The position numbers were made by a program, and so were the translations under genes. Shown piece by piece: positions 18,205-27,214 of a DNA stretch of 64,000 bases. Origin of the DNA: Minicystis rosea (GTDB taxonomy: Bacteria; Myxococcota_A; Polyangia; Polyangiales; Polyangiaceae); NCBI GenBank assembly GCA_001931535.1, contig CP016211.1, positions 6,369,573-6,433,572 on the forward strand, written 5' to 3'. The first letter of the stretch is position 1. The number at the start of each line of letters is the position of its first letter. The notes beneath the pieces are model-generated. The model worked only from the letters and a program-made list of their open reading frames with translations, was not told the DNA's origin and ran no database searches.

Positions 18205-20172
18205 CTACCTCTCCCGCGCCCGCCGGATGGCCTCACGGACCTGTGCGGCCAGGCTCGCGTCCGCGGATTGCTTCTTCGACCAGAGCCTCTCGATCCTCAG
18301 CGCGGCCCCACGCGGGATTCCGAGCTCGCGGAGGACCTCCCCTTCGAGACCGCGCTCGGCGGCGACCGCGAGGCGGGCGTATTCCTCGACGGAGATGGGC
18401 CCTCGTTCCTTTTCGATCTGTGTCACGTAGGATCGATCATAGGCCTCGAGGAGATCGGTTTTACCTCGGCGAGCGGCCGCGCCGACCTCTCCATCCCAGT
18501 GCTTCTTGAAGGATTGGAAGGTGCCGAATTCGAGGTCGTTGTCCTGGAGGATACGGGCCTCTTCGTCCGGCCTGCGAGCGATGGATGCAGCGATCGCCGC
18601 GCAACGTTCGAGAGGATACGGGCGGAGCGGGAGAGGCGGCGGTGGCTCCGGCGGCGCGGGAGAAGCCTGTTCTGCCTGGACTGGCTCCATCGCCGTCGGG
18701 GGACGCGCGAGCCGATTCCACATCTCCACCGTGGCGAGCGGGCCCACGAGCGGCGGTAAGGGAACGTCGTGCGGAGGAGAAGCATGCTGAGCCTGGCGCG
18801 GTGTCGAAGGCTCGATGTCGTCCGGCGGCGAGGGAGAAAGCTCCGCGGTCGATCCCGGCGGGGGGATCGCCACCGGGCTGCTCGCGCGTTCCTCGAAAGG
18901 CAAGACCTGTTTGGGCCTGGGTAAGCTGGTCAAGCCCGTGAGCGTCCCTGTGGGCCGGAGCCTTCGCGCAGGCCGAGCTCCGGGCTCCGGAAGAGAAAGC
19001 GCGACCGCGGCCGGAGGTGCATTGGCGAAGGGCAAGCTTGGAGCGTCGCTGCGTATGCCGTCCGGTTGGACCGTCATGTCGCCGTCGAAGGTTGGTGGTG
19101 AAGAGGGTCGTTCCGGGGGCGGGCCGAAGGTCGGCGCGGCAGGTGGGCTGGAGGGCGACGATGCGAGCACGAGATCCGGGCTCGGCGTCGCCTCGGTGAC
19201 GAGCGTGACCGACCTCGCTTGTCCCACGGTCTCCAGCCGGACGCGGACGAGCCCGCCGTCGTCCGCGCGATCGAGGCGCACCGTGCCTCTCCAGGTCAAC
19301 GCACAGAGCGCACGGTCGGTGTCGATCCACAGCGTATCTGCGGTCAGAGGCAATGTCTCGGCGAGCCGGCTCGGGCGCTCCACCGTGGCGCGGGGGATGA
19401 TGCCTGGAAGCTTCGTGACGAGCGTGGCGCCGTCACGGCTGAGGCCGGCCAGCCTGATGGGCTCGTCGGCCCGGAGGCGGCTCACGCGCTGATCCGGAGG
19501 GGCCTGTTGGAAGAATTGCATATCGAGATCGGCGGGGAGGATCGCGCCGTCCCAGGGTGGGAGCGAATGGATTCCTGCGCTCACCAGCAGCGACGCGCGA
19601 GAGGGCCAGTAGGGCGATATCGGTCCAAAGCCTGCTGGCGAGAAGGGCGGGCCTGGCTGCGCGGACGGTGCGGATACGGTCGGCACGGGGATACCGCCGA
19701 GCGGATCGATGGGAATGTCGGTGCGAACCCCGACCGGATTCTCCCAGCCCGCCGCCGCTTGCTCCCAGCGCAGCGGAGCCCACGTGATCGGTCCCGCGGC
19801 GACGATGCGCCCATCGGGATAACGGCGGCGCGGAGGGTGGGCTTCGAGGGTCTTGTCGATGGTGGCCACGCGAAGCCGGGCGGAGATCACCGCGGTCGGT
19901 CGGCCGTGCGGCGCAAAGGCGGAGCCGACGAGCAGCACCTCGCTCCAGGGTTTGAGCGGCGCGAGATCGGCCGGCGCCCAGATGGAGGAGCGCGGATCAC
20001 CGTCGTGCGGCTCATCGCGATCGCGCAGCGGCTCTTGCTCGGCGCGCAGGCGGCAGGTGCCTGGCAGGAGATCGTAGGTGACCTTGCAGACCAGCGTGAG
20101 CGACGTGCCAGCGTTGGCCGGACGCCACGTGAGGAGGCGGCATGGCGCGGGACCGGAGATCTCGAGTCGCAT
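18205..20172 (-). CDS. DUF2169-domain protein of a type VI secretion spike cluster
   Basis: From ATG 20172 the product is 655 residues. The N-terminal ~280 residues match the DUF2169 layout (LEISGPAPCRLLTWRP, LTLVCKVTYDLLPG, YPDGRIVAAGPITWAPLRW, PIDPLGGIPVP, GFGPISPYWPSR) seen next to VgrG/PAAR genes, where such proteins are thought to help load spike effectors. A long Pro/Ser-rich region (~370-560) follows, then a helical C-terminus (QDNDLEFGTFQSFKKHW ... QVREAIRRARER). No signal peptide. It starts 10 bp after the 79-residue gene in the same leftward cluster, supporting co-expression. Confidence 0.75.
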   Translation of the reverse strand: MRLEISGPAPCRLLTWRPANAGTSLTLVCKVTYDLLPGTCRLRAEQEPLRDRDEPHDGDPRSSIWAPADLAPLKPWSEVLLVGSAFAPHGRPTAVISARLRVATIDKTLEAHPPRRRYPDGRIVAAGPITWAPLRWEQAAAGWENPVGVRTDIPIDPLGGIPVPTVSAPSAQPGPPFSPAGFGPISPYWPSRASLLVSAGIHSLPPWDGAILPADLDMQFFQQAPPDQRVSRLRADEPIRLAGLSRDGATLVTKLPGIIPRATVERPSRLAETLPLTADTLWIDTDRALCALTWRGTVRLDRADDGGLVRVRLETVGQARSVTLVTEATPSPDLVLASSPSSPPAAPTFGPPPERPSSPPTFDGDMTVQPDGIRSDAPSLPFANAPPAAVALSLPEPGARPARRLRPTGTLTGLTSLPRPKQVLPFEERASSPVAIPPPGSTAELSPSPPDDIEPSTPRQAQHASPPHDVPLPPLVGPLATVEMWNRLARPPTAMEPVQAEQASPAPPEPPPPLPLRPYPLERCAAIAASIARRPDEEARILQDNDLEFGTFQSFKKHWDGEVGAAARRGKTDLLEAYDRSYVTQIEKERGPISVEEYARLAVAAERGLEGEVLRELGIPRGAALRIERLWSKKQSADASLAAQVREAIRRARER

Positions 20173-20182
20173 GGAGGCCACG

Positions 20183-20422
20183 TCAGCGCACCGGCGTTGC
20201 CGCGATGATCCGGCTGTCGGCCATGGTGAACACGACCTCGACCTCGGTCCGGTTCCGAAGGCTCTCTTCGAGGAGAGCCACCATCTCGTCGGCGTCGGGC
20301 TGGTCGACCTCGACGAAATACGCTCCCGCGAGGCCATCGAACGAGACGACGACCAGGCCGCGCGACCTGAACGCGTCGCGCGAGAGATAGATCGGACGCG
20401 CGACCATCCTGCGCTTTGTCAT
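20183..20422 (-). CDS. 79-residue protein of the VgrG/PAAR cluster; possible adaptor or immunity protein
   Basis: ATG 20422 has a good GGAGGG site 6 nt upstream. The sequence starts MTKRRMVARPIYLSRDAFRS and continues with strands LVVVSFDGLAGAYFVEV, an acidic helix DADEMVALLEESLRNR and TEVEVVFTMADSRI. It is predicted cytoplasmic and mixed alpha/beta. It lies between the PAAR-glutaminase gene (41 bp away) and the DUF2169 gene (10 bp away). Position suggests an immunity protein or adaptor for the effector, but I do not recognise a family and this is inference from context only. Confidence 0.55.
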   Translation of the reverse strand: MTKRRMVARPIYLSRDAFRSRGLVVVSFDGLAGAYFVEVDQPDADEMVALLEESLRNRTEVEVVFTMADSRIIAATPVR

Positions 20423-20463
20423 CGAAGCCCTCCGCACGCTCGTCGCATGGTGCGCATGGTGAC

Positions 20464-21600
20464 TCAGAGGTGAAACGGCGAGACCGCGGTCGCGTCCTCG
20501 ATAGGCGCGCCGTCGGCTCCCGTCACGTCGTCCTCCTGCCGCCAAAAGTTGATGTTCGACTTGCCGGTCAGGGAACCCTTCTCGTCGTACTCCCAGTCTC
20601 CAAAGTAGAATCCGACGTCGTCATTGTAGAGGAGGCGCTTGGCCTCGACGTCGCTCTGTGCCTCCCAGAGGTTGTCGGGAATCATGAAAGGATGATCGTG
20701 CAGCTCCTTGGTGAGCGGGTCGGTCACGTACATCGTGATCTGACCCGCTTCCTCGATGAGGAAACCGAGGTTCTCCGGCGCGCCGATCCACCTCGAGCCA
20801 TTGGCAAGGCGCATATAGAAGTATCCGTCCCTGCTCAGCGTGCGATCTCCAGACTCCGACTCGATCCAGCCAGGATCTGCGTCGTCCACGTTCCACTCCG
20901 GAGGATACCGGATGAACTTCGCCTTCCATTCTTCCACGGTGAGCGGCCCGCCGCTCTCGAAGCTCGGCCCTTGCACCGATGGATCGATGATCTTCCATTC
21001 GGTGGTCCCCGACCGTGTCTTCACCTCCACCACCGGAGCAACGTGGAACGTCCAGAAGACACCGCTGTCCGCGTGCCCCTCGATCGGCAGGAAGAATGAA
21101 GGGCTCCTATCCTTCGTCGCCACCCATTGCTTCTTCACGGGGATGCCGAGCTGCGCCATGTGATAAGCCATCCAGTCGGCGCGGACGTAGCATCCGTCGT
21201 TCGGGTACGTGAAAGGGATCTCCCGGAGCGAAGCCATGTACTGGTAGAGCCACTGGGCCTGCTCCTCGGTGAGTGGCCCAGGGGTCCACTCGCCCAGCTT
21301 GACGTTGGGTGAAGCGCCGAGGATGTACCCCAGGTCCGTCATGTCGCCGAAGCGCGCGGCCGGTTTTCCCCCGATCCACACCGTCATCAGCCCACCGCGC
21401 ACCGTGTCGTTCGGCACCTCGCCGCCGGCGCACACCGCCGGATCTCCCACGCGCGCGGCCGGCTCGCCGTTGATCAGCACCCTGGGCTGGGTCGGAGGGA
21501 TGAGAGGCCCGGCGGCGTGCACGGGCAGCTCCGCGAAGCTCGGCGGGCGCCCCACGAGAGGGCACACGTGCATATCGTTGTTTCGAGCGGCGCCTCTCAT
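20464..21600 (-). CDS. PAAR protein fused to a probable protein-glutaminase (deamidase) toxin
   Basis: 378 residues, with GGGGAG upstream of ATG 21600. Residues ~8-95 are PAAR/DUF4150-like (DMHVCPLVGRP, VLINGEPAARVGDPAVCAGG, VWIGGKPAARFGDMTD), the tip of a T6SS spike. Residues ~125-235 carry the protein-glutaminase signature: NDGCYVRADWMAYHM (Cys137), FWTFHVAPVV (His186) and WKIIDPSVQGP (Asp206), then LTVEEW. Order, motifs and His-Asp spacing match the Cys-His-Asp triad of bacterial protein glutaminases, which deamidate glutamine side chains in target proteins (family knowledge). The remaining ~145 residues are Trp/Tyr-rich and of unknown role. It directly follows vgrG, so it is the likely cargo of that spike. 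Confidence 0.72.
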   Translation of the reverse strand: MRGAARNNDMHVCPLVGRPPSFAELPVHAAGPLIPPTQPRVLINGEPAARVGDPAVCAGGEVPNDTVRGGLMTVWIGGKPAARFGDMTDLGYILGASPNVKLGEWTPGPLTEEQAQWLYQYMASLREIPFTYPNDGCYVRADWMAYHMAQLGIPVKKQWVATKDRSPSFFLPIEGHADSGVFWTFHVAPVVEVKTRSGTTEWKIIDPSVQGPSFESGGPLTVEEWKAKFIRYPPEWNVDDADPGWIESESGDRTLSRDGYFYMRLANGSRWIGAPENLGFLIEEAGQITMYVTDPLTKELHDHPFMIPDNLWEAQSDVEAKRLLYNDDVGFYFGDWEYDEKGSLTGKSNINFWRQEDDVTGADGAPIEDATAVSPFHL

Positions 21601-21637
21601 GCGGAGTATCTCCCCATCCGACGTCGGCAGTCACGGC

Positions 21638-23700
21638 TCAATTGATCTTCACCATGGCGCCCTGGAGGATCAGATCTCCGCTCGCCACGATGCGGATCTC
21701 GGCGCCGCTGATCTGCACGTTCGGACCGTCGAGGGTCACGCTCGCGCCCGCGCCGTTGCTCAAAGAGATCTTCGCCGGGGCGGCCCCGCCCCTGGCCATA
21801 TCGATTGCAGGGCCTCCATCCTGGATCTTGATCGAGGCCGTGTCCGCCGTGGCCGTGAAGGTGACGCCGGCGAAGTCGTCGCCCTCGCCCGGGGCATCAC
21901 CATCAAGGTGTATGTCTCCCCGACGATCGTCGAATCGATGCGGCCCACCTGCGTCGCCCGATTCACCCCCACCGACACGCGCTGGCTCACCGCGATCACG
22001 TCGCGCTCACTGCCCCCCACCATCTTCGTCCGGCTGCCCGCCACCGACAGCGCATCGTCCCGCCCCACGCTCTTCGTTCGATCTCGGCCGATGGTCACGT
22101 TCTCGTCGTTCTTGACCAGCTTGTTCAAGTCTCTTTCGGCCTGGATGTTCAAGAGCTCGCGGCCCGCCGCGTCCTCGAACATGAGCTCGTTGTGCCCGCC
22201 CGTGCCGCCCGTGGAGCTCGATCTCCAACCGCTCCTCGTTTTGTGCTCCGGCAGCGGATAAGGCACCTTCTGAAGGCCGGTGTACACTCGCCCCACGATG
22301 ACTGGCCGGTCGGGATCGCCGCCCAGGAAATCGACCAGCACCTCTTGGCCGACGCGCGGCAAGCTCACCGAGCCGAAGCCCGCCCCGCCCCACGGCTGGC
22401 TCACGTGGATCCAGCACGATGAACGTTCATCCATCCGACTCTCGCGGTCCCAGTGGAAGTGCACGCGCACTCTTCCCATCTCGTCGGTGTGGATCTCCTC
22501 GCCGGCGGGGCCCACGACGGTCGCGCTCTCGACACCGTTCACCCTGGGCCTGGGCGTGACGAGCGGCGGCCGATAAGACAGGTCCGCGCGGACCGCCTTG
22601 CACTGGTGTTTCCATTCACGGTCGTAGCTGCCTTCGAAGACCGACTCCACGATCAGGAGCCGCCGCCCCTCACCGAGATCGGCCCGCGGGTGCTGGAGGA
22701 AAGAGACCACCATGCCGGGCGCGAGGTCGTGTGCATTGCTCTCGAAGGTCGTCATCCGGGCGCTGCCACGCTGGGCATCGAGCCGCTTCTTCGCGAGGCG
22801 CGTGCCCTCAGCCTCGTCGGCGCGCACCTTGCCGCGGTCGTCGGCGTGGGGTGTGGGATCGCCCTTGTCGGTCCCGAACAAGAAGGCTCCTGGTGCGTAG
22901 TGATAACGCTCCAGCTTCTCCTCGACGCCCGCCCCCGCGGACGCCGACGCCGAGAGCCGATACGACGGCGGACGGCGGTAATCGTGGTCGCGCATCGTGT
23001 ATTTGCCAGGTCGGACCTGCTTGCCAATCTTCACGTTCGAGACCCAATCGACCTGCGCCTCGGCCGGGTTCGGGCTGTCGTAGAAGAGCAACCCCGTGGC
23101 CCTGGGCTCCACCGCTTGGGGCGCATCGGAGAGCACGAGGCGCGTCTCGCCGTCATGGTCCTCGAAGTGATACGAAATCCCCGCGTCCTCGAGCATCCGG
23201 TCGATGAAGGCGTGATCGGGCTCGGCATACTGCACCCGGTACTTGCGGGTCTTGTAGGAAGGGCGATCGAGCCGCAAAAGGGGCTCGATCCCCCACTCGG
23301 CGAGGAGCGCGAGCACGATGTCCGGCTCGGAGGCGTGCTGGAACATTCGATGGTTGCGGCGCTGGCTCGCGAGCCAGAGCGTCGGCGAGAGGACGAGGCG
23401 GTAAGTCGAGAGCCCCTTGTCCTCCACGGCGGTCTGATCGAGCTGGGTCACGATACCGGACCACGAGCGCGCCCAACGCCCGGACTCCAGCTCGAACCTG
23501 CCGGGGTGGCCCACGATGGCATCGAAGTCGACATCGGGGTTATCCGAGAGCGCGATCAGCTCGACCTCGAACAGCGATGACATCCGCTCACGGACGGTGA
23601 AGGCCCGGACGTCGAACGCGTCCCCCGACGCGACCGAGACCGAGAGATTCGACGTCGTGCGCTCTCCATGGCCCGCACGGGCTCGCGCTGTGTTCGACAC
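21638..23700 (-). CDS. vgrG: Type VI secretion spike protein VgrG, frameshifted near its C-terminus
   Basis: The N-terminal gp27-like region begins NLSVSVASGDAFDVRAFTVR and includes YAEPDHAFIDRMLEDAGISY; the gp5-like OB region has EIHTDEMGRVRVHFHWDRES, CWIHVSQPWGGAGFGSVSLP and VGQEVLVDFLGGDPDRPVIV; then come beta-helix repeats (KNDENVTIGRDRTKSVGRDD). At ~21885-21895 the frame breaks at CCCC before GGG (MVMP). One extra C would restore PGEGDDFAGVTFTATADT and on to ISGAEIRIVASGDLILQGAM, ending MVKIN at 21638. The GTG at 23700 is the most plausible start. VgrG forms the trimeric puncturing device. The deficit may be a sequencing error; without the fix the last ~80 residues are replaced by a basic tail. 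Confidence 0.85.
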
Positions 23701-23896
23701 GAACAGCGATGTACCCGGATCCTTTCTCGACAGCCAACATCCGTGTGGGCGATGACGTCGAGCGCGCCGCCGCGGCAGCAACCTGCACCGCCGACAGTCG
23801 TGGGCCGGGAGAGCTCCGTCGTCGAGAGGCGGAGCGAGGGCATGGCCCGGATCGTTTTACCAAAGGCCCCTCGATCTTCGGAGAGCGTTTGCCCGA

Positions 23897-24912
23897 TTAG
23901 CGCCCTCTCCGCCTTCGCTGCGCCGCGACGAGCGCGCAACCGATGACGAGCAGGAGCCCTGTCGGCGCGGTCCCCGAGCCCGCTCCGAGCGCGCACCCCG
24001 ACGCGGTGGACGGCGAAGGCTCGGGGGCCGCTCCCCCGTCGCGGCGCCGCCCGCACCGCCGCCCCCGCCTCCGCCCGCGCTCATGAGGAAGCCGGGATCG
24101 TTGGCCTCCACGAACGGCGTGACGAACGAGGTGGCGTAGAGGTCGAGCCGCGTGTCGTAGTTCGCGCCCGTGCACGCCGGGAACCCCACCGTCGCAGCGT
24201 GAATGCCGATCAGGAGCTCCACGCCTTGGCGCGTCCAGAGCGTGGGACCTCCCGAGTCGCCGTTGCAGGTCGAACCAGCGTCGCCCTGCTCGTGGATGTA
24301 GTTGGCTTCGAGGCTGGTGACGGGCAGCTCGAGGCGCTTTCGTGTTCCTGTCGAATACGTGTCCTCGGAGGGGAGCACGTTCGCGCCGCTGCCGACGAGC
24401 CGGACCGTCTCGCCCACGAGGGAGTCGTCGAGCGGACCATCGATCATGCGATATGGCGTGCCCGGGAGAGGCTCGTCCGTGATGACCACCCCGAGATCGC
24501 GCCCCTGGGACGGCGCGGTGGCGTCGGTGTAGTCAGGCACGATCTGCGTCTCCTTGATGGAGAAAAAGAGGCTCGCCGCCGGCTTCGGCCCTGCGTAGTC
24601 GTACACGGCGCCGCTGAAGATCGAGAGCGTCGCGCCCTCCGGGACGTCGTCCGGCGTCTTCGCCAGGCAATGCGCCGCGGTGACGACGACGTGCGGTGAG
24701 ACCATCGCGCCCGAGCACCACTCGAAGGGCTTCGTGTAGTTGGGCTTCTTGATGAGGATGGTGACCGTCCCGGTGTCGTCCGTGGTCTCTGCGCCACCGA
24801 TGATGGGTGAAGCAGCCTCGCCGGCGGGCGCCTCGATGGGCGCGCACGCGCTCGAGAGACTGCCGAGCACGGCCAGGAATGCCAGGGTCCAGGTGCGTTG
24901 AGGAAGATTCAT
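23897..24912 (-). CDS. Secreted trypsin-like serine protease with MYXO-CTERM-like tail, frameshifted
   Basis: From ATG 24912, a signal (TWTLAFLAVLGSLSSAC) is followed by a short pro-region and the activation site IIGGAETT. The triad is clear: TAAHC, RDLGVV (Asp) and CNGDSGGP. After the catalytic domain a Gly-rich linker meets a run of five G at ~24028-24032. One more G restores the frame to PEPSPSTASGC, ALGAGSGTAPTG, a hydrophobic LLLVIGCALVAA and QRRRRGR, the Cys-plus-transmembrane-plus-Arg form of the MYXO-CTERM sorting signal. Without it translation ends at 23857 in a basic tail. The product is exported and probably surface-sorted, active in extracellular proteolysis. Frameshift likely an error. 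Confidence 0.85.
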
Positions 24913-25098
24913 GCGGCGCGCCAAGGCAAGCCCTGCACCACAGGCATCATGGCAAGAATCCCTGTCATCCTTTGGTGCAATGAATCCCGTCCGTCAGTCC
25001 GCTAACGCTGCTCCGAGGATGGCTGTGCGTCTCGTGACGTTCGAGCAAGAGAGCAATCAGTTTTAAATTCTATTAATAGGCCCTTTCTGAATAGGCGA

Positions 25099-25420
25099 TC
25101 ACCATCGCCGCCGTGGAGCATTTGCGGCCGGTCGCTCCGGCAAGGAGCGTATCAGGCTCACGCGCGCGGCGCTCGCGCGCAGCTCTGTGAACACCCCATC
25201 TCGCGTCTTCCGCGGAGGTTCCTTTGCGGCGCCGCCCGCTCTCCCCTGCTCGACGACGAGCGCCTCTTCAATCCACCTCTGGAGAGCGCGTATCGGTAAC
25301 CGCTGTCCCGAGCTCGTCGAGGCTCGAGGCTTCGAGTAGAGGCATGATGACCTCGGGGAACGCGCCAATCAGCACCCCTTTGAAGGTGCAGCCGTTCGAG
25401 CCGATGCGCTGATGACGCCA
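25099..25420 (-). pseudogene. Possible gene remnant, two frames
   Basis: Within the ~1.17-kb interval 24913-26084 without an intact gene, the minus strand shows a coding-like stretch CTFKGVLIGAFPEVIMPLLE then ASSLDELGTAVTD, and after a frame change ALQRWIEEALVVEQGRAGG and DGVFTELRASAARVSLIRSL to a stop at 25099. Codon bias is that of real genes, but there is no start and at least one frameshift. Family unknown. Apart from this and the aqpZ copy at 25769-25920, I see only an AT-rich patch at ~25055-25095 in the interval. Confidence 0.3.
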
Positions 25421-25768
25421 GCGCTTCGGTGAAGCAGCGGCAGCAGCCGCGCACGAAGTAAGCGGGCCTGGGCAAGCGCACCGGGTGACCGGGTGGTTCA
25501 ACGCCTTGAGGTCGACCTCTACGGCAAGCTGCCTGGAGACTCTCCCATCGACGCTGCATCCGTCGATCCGCAACCGCCGGCGAGCGGGAGTATCGCCGTC
25601 GTACGCATGAACGAGCCCCATGCATCGGAGCGCGAGGTGCGGGCCATCTCCGCACTGTCGAAGTCAGCGCCAACGGAGCCGAGGGGATCGCCTCCGCGGG
25701 CGACGCGCGTTTCCCGATGGCGCTCGAAGACGAGCGCTCCTGCGTCGGCGACGCCTCGCGACGTCCAT

Positions 25769-25920
25769 CGACGAAGATCGCGGGACCGGGCGAGCGCACC
25801 GGGTCGACCGAGAGGTTGGTGACCGGGAGGCCGACGAGGTGGATCGGCGTGAGGCAGAGTCAGCGTGATGGGCGCGCAGCCGGCAGGCGCGCGCGCGTGC
25901 GTCGCGCCGAGGATGAGCAG
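25769..25920 (-). pseudogene. Duplicated, degenerate fragment of aqpZ
   Basis: About 150 bp here align with 26210-26363 inside the intact aquaporin gene at roughly 90 percent identity by eye (shared segments include cgacgaagatcgcggga and gagaggttggtgaccggga). The copy covers the second NPA region and the following membrane segment, carries an internal deletion near 25859 and has no start or stop of its own. It lies 441 bp from the matching part of aqpZ in the same orientation, so it is a partial tandem duplication that has decayed. Confidence 0.7.
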
Positions 25921-26084
25921 GCGTCGTTTGGACGAAGCGTCGCGCGGGCCGCGGGCGCGACGCGCGCCTCGCCATCACAGCCGCGGCGTGTGACGAGCAC
26001 GGCCACCGCGGTCTCGATCCATCACCTGCAGGGCGGCGCCCTCATGACAGCGGGGCGCACGCAGCGCGACCCGCGCGCGATCAG

Positions 26085-26804
26085 TCATTCGGCGGCGAGC
26101 GCCGGCTTCTCCGTGGGAGCTGCGATCGCCGGGTAGACCTTGCCCGCAATCGCGGCGCCGAGGATCGGTGCGATCCAGAAGAGCCAGAGCTGCGCGAGCG
26201 CCCAGCCACCGACGAAGATCGCGGGACCGGTCGAGCGCGCCGGGTTGACCGAGAGGTTGGTGACCGGGATGCCGACGAGGTGGATCAGCGTGAGACAGAG
26301 CCCGATCGCGATGGGCGCGAAGCCGGCGGGCGCGCGCGCGTCCGTCGCGCCCAGGATGACCATGAGGAAGAAGAAGGTGAGCACGACCTCGGCGACGAGC
26401 GCAGCGACCATCGTGTAGTGGCCGGGCGAGTGGTCGCCAAACCCGTTCGATGCGAAGCCGGCGGCGACGTCGAAGCCCGCCTTCCCGCTCGCGATGACGT
26501 AGAGCACGCCCGCGCCGGCGACTGCGCCTGCGACCTGGGCGACGACGTAGGTCGCGAGATCCTTCGCTGGGAAACGGCCCGCGACCACCAGGCCGACGGA
26601 GACGGCCGGGTTCAGGTGGCAGCCGGAGATGTGGCCGATGGCATACGCCATCGTGAGCACGGTGAGACCGAACGCGAACGAGACGCCGAGCAACCCGATG
26701 CCGACTTGCGGGAACGCGGCCGCGAGGACCGCACTGCCGCAGCCGCCGAAGACCAGCCAGAACGTGCCAAAGAACTCAGCCGCCGCGCGTTTGGACAAAG
26801 GCAT
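26085..26804 (-). CDS. aqpZ: Aquaporin Z-type water channel
   Basis: 239 residues from ATG 26804 with GAGGAG 6 nt upstream. Both aquaporin boxes are intact: SGCHLNPAVSVG and TNLSVNPARSTGPA. It begins LSKRAAAEFFGTFWLVFGGC, the usual first membrane helix, and has the six-helix hydrophobicity of MIP proteins. The narrow-filter arginine follows the second NPA (NPARS) and a histidine in LIHLVGIP fits a water-selective AqpZ rather than a glycerol facilitator (family knowledge). It works in the inner membrane in osmotic adaptation. A decayed partial copy lies downstream at 25769-25920. Confidence 0.95.
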   Translation of the reverse strand: MPLSKRAAAEFFGTFWLVFGGCGSAVLAAAFPQVGIGLLGVSFAFGLTVLTMAYAIGHISGCHLNPAVSVGLVVAGRFPAKDLATYVVAQVAGAVAGAGVLYVIASGKAGFDVAAGFASNGFGDHSPGHYTMVAALVAEVVLTFFFLMVILGATDARAPAGFAPIAIGLCLTLIHLVGIPVTNLSVNPARSTGPAIFVGGWALAQLWLFWIAPILGAAIAGKVYPAIAAPTEKPALAAE

Positions 26805-27214
26805 GATGACTCCTCGTGGAAGGGACGCCGCATCGTGCGTCCATCGTCGTCGCGCCGAGAGCACCGAGCGTGCCAAGCACCGGTCGACACCATCATGGCC
26901 CAAAGCGGATGCCGCTCTGTCCATCGTGCCATCGTCATCTGCGCATCCCCACGCATGATCGATTCGCCTGGAACCAAACCACGCGGAGCTCCGGCCACGC
27001 GGAGGGGAGGATGCCGCTCGTCGTCCGCGCACCGCGATCGCTCGGTGCATATGACTTCGGGGCGCTCCGCTCCGTCACCGCGGCGAGCGCGCGTCGGCAT
27101 GTGGACCGCGCGTTCGGCGTGGCGCGAGGATGGATGCGCGTACCGCGCGTCCGTCGATGAAGGACTGTCGGGGAGGGGGCGCGGGGCCGCCGGCGCGGCC
27201 CCGCGATCGATGCG
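26805..27214. other. Intergenic, no feature recognised
   Basis: About 410 bp between aqpZ and the DUF4215 lipoprotein gene, both leftward. It must carry the aqpZ promoter. The open frames across it lack coding bias, and no inverted repeat stood out. Confidence 0.4.

Noticed and set aside
23556..23896. Minus-strand frame upstream of vgrG beginning MPSLRLSTTELSRPTTVGGA
   Set aside because: Some coding-like sequence, but no stable frame to a stop and overlap with the vgrG start. It may be part of the vgrG leader.
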